Source of the DNA: an uncultured Oscillibacter sp.
GTDB lineage: Bacteria; Bacillota; Clostridia; Oscillospirales; Oscillospiraceae
DNA: 9,208 nucleotides
Direction of reading: 5' to 3'
NCBI GenBank assembly: GCA_900544105.1
Contig: UQUC01000075.1
Coordinates: forward strand, 1 to 9,208
The notes beneath the pieces were generated by a model. It searched no databases. It had not been told where the DNA came from and worked only from the letters and a program-made list of their open reading frames with translations. Shown piece by piece: positions 4,998-9,208 of the stretch. Position 1 is the stretch's first letter. Each line of letters begins with the position of its first letter. The translations under genes and the position numbers were made by a program.

Positions 4998-6941
4998 GTG
5001 AATGGATTGAAAACGACTCTCCTGAAAATCGGAAGGTCCGCACTGATCGTGCTGGCGGCGCTGGCAGTTGGCTGCGCCGCAACCTTTTCTATGGAATGGA
5101 TCGCACGTGGCTCTGGGCGGGTCGCGCTGGGCTGGTGCGTCGCCTCGCCTGCGCCGTTTCTCCTGACAGCGGTATTTTACGGGAGCGGTGCGCTATTTTT
5201 GGGATTGGTGACCGGCCGGCTCTGGATAGGAGCGTTGGCGTCCGGGACCGTGAGCGTGATACTGGCGCTGGTGAGCTGGTTCAAGTCTATCATCAACGGC
5301 ACACCACTGACAGTGGAGGATTTTGGCCTGATCGGTCAGCTTGATCAGGTGATGGGCGTGGCGGGGGATCTGACCGTGCCCGGCTCTGGATGGCGCGCCA
5401 TTGCGCTGCTGGTGGTGACGGTGCTGGTGACGGCTGTTGTGGGCCATTGGCTGACCATGGGCAGCAGGCGGACGCGCTTCACGCTGGCCACGGCCCTGCT
5501 GGTGCTGGGTCTGTGCTTCGGCGTGGGACCCGGCGCGATGCTGCTGGGCAGCGCCTTTTCCGTGAACACGCAGGATCGGATACAGCCTTCCATCGCCTAT
5601 CGGGACTACGGACTGGCTGTGGGCCTGTGGCGGGACGCGTGTCTGCTGGCTAACCGGGAGCCGGAGAACTACGGGCCGGAGTATATGGACGCGGTGGTAG
5701 CCCGGCTGGATGAGCTGCTGGGCGGCGCGTCCACCGCACCCGCCTCAGTCCGGCCCAACGTGATCTTTATCCTCTCTGAATCGTTTTACGACATGACCAG
5801 CCTACCGAAGCTGAAGCTCTCCGCCGACCCTATGGAAAACTATCACAGGCTGAGCCAGGAGGGGATCTCCGGCCGGTTTTTCAGTAGTTATCTGGGCTAT
5901 GGTACCGGCTATATCGAGCAATCCATCTTCACTGGTCTGACCGGAAAGGATCTGGAGCCGGGGACCAACATCTGCTTCCGTCCAGACGAGGAATACAGCC
6001 TGCTGGATTCGGTAGCCACGCCATTCCAAAAGCAGGGCTATGAGACAGAACTGCTCCACGCCTATAATGACAGTCTCTATAACCGCACGGTGACGTATCC
6101 ACGGCTTGGCTTTGACCGCCTGCTCTTTTCTCAGGATATCCAGGCGCTGGACCTGAACATTCAGGGCAGTCCCTACGCGGGCGGATACTACCTCAGCGAC
6201 CATGTGTTTGTGCAGGCGCTCTTGAATCGGATGGATGCGGCCAATGCGGAGGGAAAACCTGCGTTTCTCTTTGGTATTTCCATGGAGAACCACCAACCCT
6301 TTAACCCGGAAAAGTTCGGCTACAAGTGCCAGATTGACGTGTCCAGTGATATCTTGGACGAGGATAACCTCGCTATTACCCGCGTGATGCTGGAGGGCCT
6401 GACCCGTGCGGATCAGGCCTTAGGCGAGTTGACGGATGCACTGCGGGAGCGTGAGGAGCCGACTGTGGTGGTGTTTTTCGGTGACCACCGGCCCAACCTT
6501 TTTATGACCGATGGCGGTACGGTGTACAGTCATCTCGGCCTGTGTGAGGGAAATAACTGTGCAGATTGGACCATCGAGCAGGTGGCTGACCTCTACTCCA
6601 CTAACTATCTCATCTGGGCAAATGACGCGGCGCTTTTGAAGGCTCCGGCCGGGACCGTGCAGGATACCGGTATCGCCGCCATCGGTCCGGCGGTGCTGGA
6701 TGCGGCGGATATGCCCCGTACCCGCTACTGGGCCATGCAGGAGCGGCTGGCGCAGGCTTTGCTTATCAACACGGATCTCTACTGCGTCACAGCCGACGGT
6801 ACGCCCTATTGGAATACAACGGACGCGGACCTATCCGACGAGGATCGGGAATTGCTGGAACTGCGCGGCGCCGTCATTTATGACATTTATTACGGCAAGA
6901 GATACTGCACTGAAAAAATGAATCAGCCGGTAGGAAGCTGA
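4998..6941 (+). CDS. LTA synthase-like membrane sulfatase-fold protein (phosphoglycerol transferase family)
   Basis: 647 aa, the usual size of LtaS/YfnI-type enzymes, which transfer glycerol-phosphate to glycolipids or surface glycans outside the cell. About five TM helices (roughly 14-31, 42-62, 67-92, 130-148, 157-180) with the INGTPLTVEDF linker (residues 97-107) typical of clostridial members. The extracellular AlkP/sulfatase domain (about 252-560) has the metal ligands and nucleophile: E261 in NVIFILSES, T303 in YGTGY, D496 and H497 in FFGDHRPN. H432 in SMENHQPF is a probable substrate ligand. The start is GTG at 4998; an in-frame stop lies at 4989-4991, and later starts would cut TM1. 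No good Shine-Dalgarno is visible, and a terminator lies 11 nt upstream, so how it is expressed is unclear. The exact acceptor cannot be told from sequence. Confidence 0.87.
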   Translation: MNGLKTTLLKIGRSALIVLAALAVGCAATFSMEWIARGSGRVALGWCVASPAPFLLTAVFYGSGALFLGLVTGRLWIGALASGTVSVILALVSWFKSIINGTPLTVEDFGLIGQLDQVMGVAGDLTVPGSGWRAIALLVVTVLVTAVVGHWLTMGSRRTRFTLATALLVLGLCFGVGPGAMLLGSAFSVNTQDRIQPSIAYRDYGLAVGLWRDACLLANREPENYGPEYMDAVVARLDELLGGASTAPASVRPNVIFILSESFYDMTSLPKLKLSADPMENYHRLSQEGISGRFFSSYLGYGTGYIEQSIFTGLTGKDLEPGTNICFRPDEEYSLLDSVATPFQKQGYETELLHAYNDSLYNRTVTYPRLGFDRLLFSQDIQALDLNIQGSPYAGGYYLSDHVFVQALLNRMDAANAEGKPAFLFGISMENHQPFNPEKFGYKCQIDVSSDILDEDNLAITRVMLEGLTRADQALGELTDALREREEPTVVVFFGDHRPNLFMTDGGTVYSHLGLCEGNNCADWTIEQVADLYSTNYLIWANDAALLKAPAGTVQDTGIAAIGPAVLDAADMPRTRYWAMQERLAQALLINTDLYCVTADGTPYWNTTDADLSDEDRELLELRGAVIYDIYYGKRYCTEKMNQPVGS

Positions 6942-6960
6942 GCCTTCTGTACAGAAAAGA

Positions 6961-6994
6961 CCCACCAGATGCGGAAAACATCTGGCGGGCCTTT
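6961..6994 (+). terminator. Intrinsic terminator after the LtaS-like gene
   Basis: CCCACCAGATG (6961-6971) pairs with CATCTGGCGGG (6979-6989), 10 of 11 positions with one A-C mismatch, loop CGGAAAA, followed by the weak tail CCTTTATGTT. It starts 19 nt after the stop codon. Confidence 0.75.
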
Positions 6995-7150
6995 ATGTTC
7001 AGACCGTGATAAGAACGCACAAGGTTTTTATACCGGGTGACGTTTTTCAAAGTCTGTCGGCGAAAAAATTCGATCTGCGCTCACTCTGCCTCCACAGAGC
7101 CTTGGACAAAGCTGCCCCGCACCGATCAACGATCACAAATGGCGAAATAG
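6995..7150. other. Intergenic segment without a recognised gene, possible gene or element remnant
   Basis: No start codon with a ribosome binding site and no long frame. On the - strand, 7132 to 7028 is open for 34 codons and ends at TAA, with a peptide-like end reading SPTDFEKRHPV. It has no ATG and no Shine-Dalgarno, and begins just after a stop, so it may be a decayed 3' gene end, part of a repeated element, or chance. It directly abuts the MITE-like element. Confidence 0.3.
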
Positions 7151-7293
7151 AAGGGTCTGTTGCAAAATAAGATTTTGAAAAATCAGCCCGAAGAAAAAGT
7201 TAGCGAAAACCGTCAGGACAGCGGTTCTCACTAACTTTTTTAATGCGCATATTTCCCGCTTGAGCTGAAAACTGCATTTTGTAACAGGCCCTT
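7151..7293. mobile_element. MITE-like element with 18-bp terminal inverted repeats
   Basis: The ends AAGGGTCTGTTGCAAAAT (7151-7168) and ATTTTGTAACAGGCCCTT (7276-7293) are inverted repeats matching at 16 of 18 positions. The interior (about 107 bp) has no coding capacity but contains a long imperfect hairpin (7194-7240). The core CTGTTGCAAA resembles terminal repeats of IS6-type and some other insertion sequences, so it may be a non-autonomous derivative moved by such a transposase; family assignment is inference. No clear direct target duplication is visible in the flanks, so the exact ends (with or without the outer AA/TT) and recent movement are uncertain. Confidence 0.65.
7194..7241. terminator. 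Bidirectional terminator-like hairpin inside the MITE-like element
   Basis: AAAAAGTTAG (7194-7203) pairs with CTAACTTTTT (7231-7240), then after a partly paired 4-nt stretch AACCG (7208-7212) pairs with CGGTT (7222-7226) around a 9-nt loop. Read on either strand it is a hairpin ending in a T-run. It lies between converging genes, so it could stop transcription of the LtaS-like gene and of the alaX operon. Confidence 0.6.
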
Positions 7294-7334
7294 TTCCTAT
7301 GAAAAATAAATATCTCTACACAAAGGCAAGAAAG

Positions 7335-7643
7335 TCAATAGAACATCCCCATAAAGCCGTCGGGCCGCTCCTGGGCCTGATTCCACACCTCGATGAACAA
7401 CTGCCGGGGGATGGCCCGAACCTCCACCTCACCGGGGCGGTTCAGTGTCCGCAGATCCTCCGGGAAGGGCGCGGGGTCCAGCACCTCCTCCTGTCCCATA
7501 TCCCCACCATAGGCAAAGCACATACCGGAGGGATAGAACTCCACCCGCCGGGTCTCCCGGCGCTGGCTGTCCAGCTCCGAATAGATGAAATTGGCCTCGT
7601 CATCCTCCTCTGGGTGAAGCAGTTCCTTAATCACATATTCCAT
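7335..7643 (-). CDS. Small DUF6881-like protein, function unknown
   Basis: 102-aa soluble, acidic protein without signal peptide or membrane segments. It shows the pattern I associate with DUF6881: a YSELD block (residues 21-25) leading into RRETRRVEFYPSGMCFAYG (28-46), a central segment of prolines and acids (LDPAPFPED), and a C-terminal IPRQLFIEVWNQA (79-91). The assignment is from memory of the pattern and moderate in strength; no function is known to me. The ATG at 7643 is chosen over 7649 because AAGGAG (7651-7656) is 7 nt from the former and only 1 nt from the latter. The first 17 nt overlap the end of alaX, which implies translational coupling and a shared transcript. It is the last gene of the - strand operon. 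Confidence 0.75.
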   Translation of the reverse strand: MEYVIKELLHPEEDDEANFIYSELDSQRRETRRVEFYPSGMCFAYGGDMGQEEVLDPAPFPEDLRTLNRPGEVEVRAIPRQLFIEVWNQAQERPDGFMGMFY

Positions 7644-8796
7644 ATCCATTCTCCTTGAAAAACGATTCGATGGCGCTCCGCTCCGTCTCCGCGCTGCCTT
7701 GAGCGAAGCCGTTTCGACCGCCGCCCCGCCCGTGAAGCGCCGTATTCATAGCCTTGACCAGAGGGCTGATATCCTGCCCGTCTGCCCGGCCCAGGGCGTA
7801 GGCATAATGGCCGTCCTCTCCGGCGAAAACTGCCGCCAGACCGCCGCAGGTCTTGGACACGGCGTCCATCAGCCGCCGCACACTGTCCGGCCGCATGGGG
7901 GGCTGGAACAGCAGCACATTGCCCTTTCCCACCTGCTCCTTGGCCATAGCTTCAAATACGGATTCCTCCAATTGAGCGCAGCGGAGCTTAAGGCTGGCCA
8001 ACTCGCCCTCCAGCCGTTCCACGGCCGCCTCACTGTCCACCGGCTTTACACTGAGCCGCTGACCGATGGCCTTGGCCTGCTCCCATGTCCGGGACAGGTA
8101 TTCCAGCGCCCGTTTGCCGCACAGCAGCTCGATCCGCACGCCCTCCCGGAATTTCTGCACCGACAGGAACTTCACCAGTCCCACCTGCCCGCTCCGCAGC
8201 ACATGGGTGCCGCAGCAGGCGCAGCAGTCCGCGCCGGGGAAGGCCACGATCCGCACATCCCCTTCCAGCGCCTTTTTGCTCCGGTAGTCGATGGCCTCCA
8301 GCTCCGCTCCCCGGTGGAACTGAATGTCGATGGGGTGGTTTTCGTAAAGGTATTGATTGGCCTTAGCCTCGATCTCCAACAGCTCCTCCCAGGAAATATC
8401 GGCGTTGAAGTCGATGGTCACGATGTCCGCGCCCATGTGGAACCCCACATTGTCGCAGCGAAACCGCTCACAGATCAGCCCGGAACAGATATGCTCTCCG
8501 GAGTGCTGCTGCATGTGGTCGAACCGCCGTTCCCAGTCGATGGCGCCGGTGACAGTTTTCCCAATTTCCACGGCTCTGTCCACATTGTGGAGAATCACGC
8601 CGTTTTTTTCATGGACGTCCGTCACCGCCGCTCCGTCCAGAACGCCGTGATCGGCAGGCTGTCCGCCCCCCTCCGGGTAGAAGGCCGTGCGGTCTAATGT
8701 GACTAAATAGCCGTTTTTGCCCGGCTGACAGTCCAGAACCGTAGCGGTGAAGTCCGTCAAAAACGGGTCCGCGTAGTATAGCTTTTCAGTTTCCAT
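7627..8796 (-). CDS. alaX: Alanyl-tRNA editing protein AlaX, long form with DHHA1-like C-terminus
   Basis: Free-standing homologue of the AlaRS editing domain. Family members hydrolyse mischarged Ser- or Gly-tRNA(Ala) in trans. 389 aa, the size of AlaX-L. N-terminal part (about 1-90) has FYPEGGGQPADHG (39-51). The zinc-binding editing centre shows HSGEH (H98, H102) and CCGTH (C194, H198), so all four ligands are present. A coiled-coil region (about 240-310) leads to a DHHA1-like domain ending with the glycine-rich GRGGGRNGFAQGS (356-368), which in AlaRS helps bind tRNA. There is no aminoacylation domain. The start at 8796 has AAAGGAA (8805-8811) upstream and begins with the family-like METEKLYYADPF; an earlier in-frame ATG at 8814 lacks a ribosome site. 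It lies 20 nt after the membrane protein gene and overlaps the DUF6881-like gene by 17 nt. Confidence 0.93.
   Translation of the reverse strand: METEKLYYADPFLTDFTATVLDCQPGKNGYLVTLDRTAFYPEGGGQPADHGVLDGAAVTDVHEKNGVILHNVDRAVEIGKTVTGAIDWERRFDHMQQHSGEHICSGLICERFRCDNVGFHMGADIVTIDFNADISWEELLEIEAKANQYLYENHPIDIQFHRGAELEAIDYRSKKALEGDVRIVAFPGADCCACCGTHVLRSGQVGLVKFLSVQKFREGVRIELLCGKRALEYLSRTWEQAKAIGQRLSVKPVDSEAAVERLEGELASLKLRCAQLEESVFEAMAKEQVGKGNVLLFQPPMRPDSVRRLMDAVSKTCGGLAAVFAGEDGHYAYALGRADGQDISPLVKAMNTALHGRGGGRNGFAQGSAETERSAIESFFKENGYGICD
7651..7656 (-). promoter_or_regulatory. Ribosome binding site deciding the DUF6881-like gene start
   Basis: AAGGAG on the - strand, inside the 3' end of alaX. The spacing is 7 nt to the ATG at 7643 but only 1 nt to the ATG at 7649, so the shorter product is favoured. 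Confidence 0.7.
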
Positions 8797-8804
8797 GGGG
8801 AAAA

Positions 8805-8811
8805 TTCCTTT
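8805..8811 (-). promoter_or_regulatory. Ribosome binding site deciding the alaX start
   Basis: AAAGGAA on the - strand, about 8-9 nt before the ATG at 8796. The in-frame ATG at 8814 lies upstream of this site and has none of its own, which rules against the 16- or 6-residue longer forms. Confidence 0.7.
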
Positions 8812-8816
8812 CATTT

Positions 8817-9208
8817 TTAAGAGAGCGACACGATAAAATGCCACAGCGGGTCAATGAGCCAGAGACCCAACACAGCCGAGCAGAGATTGGCGGCGATGGC
8901 GTACACGGTGGCTCGCGCCTTGTTTTTTTCCGTCAGCAGGCGGCGGTACAGCAGTAGCTCGACCAGCGTGATGATGACCTCAATGGGAATGTAGAAGATC
9001 AAAGACCAGCCGCTTACGCCGTGATTCAGCACCGTCACGGCGAGATAGACGGCGAAGCCGCCCTGCGTCACCAGATTCACCAGCAGAAATACCAGCCAGC
9101 TTCTCTTGCTCCGGTAGCCGAAGGCAAACAGCAGTAGCCCCTCGATCAGCAGAGTAGGGAGGAGGGTGCACAGAAATTGCAGCGCGTAGGCCATGGCCGG
9201 ACTGGGCG
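8817..9208 (-). CDS. Small multi-pass membrane protein, incomplete at its 5' end
   Basis: No family recognised with confidence. From the in-frame ATG at 9194 the frame gives 125 aa with four hydrophobic helices (about 3-25, 32-54, 62-83, 96-119) and short charged loops (RSKR at 28-31, TEKNKAR at 88-94). Polar residues lie inside the membrane segments: E18 in the first, N40 and Q44 in the second, E72 and E79 in the third. The frame stays open to the end of the window, and no Shine-Dalgarno precedes the ATG at 9194, so the true start is probably outside and the entry is partial. The stop at 8817-8819 is 20 nt from the alaX start, suggesting one - strand operon whose promoter is not in the window. 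Confidence 0.65.
   Translation of the reverse strand, partial: PSPAMAYALQFLCTLLPTLLIEGLLLFAFGYRSKRSWLVFLLVNLVTQGGFAVYLAVTVLNHGVSGWSLIFYIPIEVIITLVELLLYRRLLTEKNKARATVYAIAANLCSAVLGLWLIDPLWHFIVSLS

Noticed and set aside
7299..7658. 119-codon + strand open frame opposite the DUF6881-like gene
   Set aside because: The - strand frame has a well-spaced Shine-Dalgarno and family-like sequence; the + strand frame starts in A/T-rich DNA at the element edge without a ribosome site.
7699..8697. 332-codon + strand open frame opposite alaX
   Set aside because: alaX on the - strand carries all family motifs and a ribosome site; the + strand frame is its shadow.
8797..8844. Upstream extension of alaX by 16 residues
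   Set aside because: It would overlap the end of the preceding membrane protein gene and lacks a ribosome site, whereas AAAGGAA is correctly placed for 8796.

Overview
The window looks like a chromosomal segment from a moderately GC-rich member of the class Clostridia, most likely an Oscillospiraceae-type gut anaerobe (Flavonifractor/Lawsonibacter/Oscillibacter-like). This is an inference from the rpmH-rnpA-yidD-yidC-jag order, a transcriptional T-box in front of a homodimeric glycyl-tRNA synthetase, strong AGGAGG-type ribosome binding sites and the GC-biased codons. No 16S or other decisive marker is present.

Left part (1-3020, + strand): the ribosomal protein L34 / RNase P / membrane insertase cluster that in Firmicutes lies next to oriC on the side facing away from dnaA. 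Order: rpmH, a 126-nt spacer that can fold into competing structures, rnpA, yidD (ATGA overlap), yidC, khpB/jag, then a strong intrinsic terminator. L34 goes to the ribosome, RnpA is the protein of tRNA-maturing RNase P, YidD and YidC insert membrane proteins, and Jag is a KH/R3H RNA-binding protein usually encoded beside YidC. The usual downstream genes mnmE-mnmG-rsmG are absent.

Middle (3021-4990): an A/T-rich spacer with two hairpins, a good promoter, and a glycine T-box riboswitch (specifier GGC, antiterminator bulge matching the UCCA end of tRNA-Gly) with its terminator. A 117-nt palindrome-rich segment of unknown nature follows, then the alpha2-type glycyl-tRNA synthetase gene and its terminator.

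Right part (4991-9208): an LTA-synthase-like membrane sulfatase-fold gene on the + strand with a GTG start and no clear Shine-Dalgarno sequence, then a 393-nt convergent intergenic region. That region holds a terminator, a short unassigned segment and a roughly 140-bp MITE-like element with 18-bp terminal inverted repeats and a long internal hairpin that could terminate transcription from both sides. Facing it on the - strand is an apparent operon: an incomplete membrane protein (running off the window), a long-form AlaX alanyl-tRNA editing protein, and a small DUF6881-like protein that overlaps alaX by 17 nt. No rRNA, tRNA, CRISPR array, phage or complete transposase gene was seen. The observations most worth follow-up are the switch-like rpmH-rnpA spacer, the MITE-like element, the palindromic segment between the T-box and glyS, and the alaX operon with its unassigned partners.
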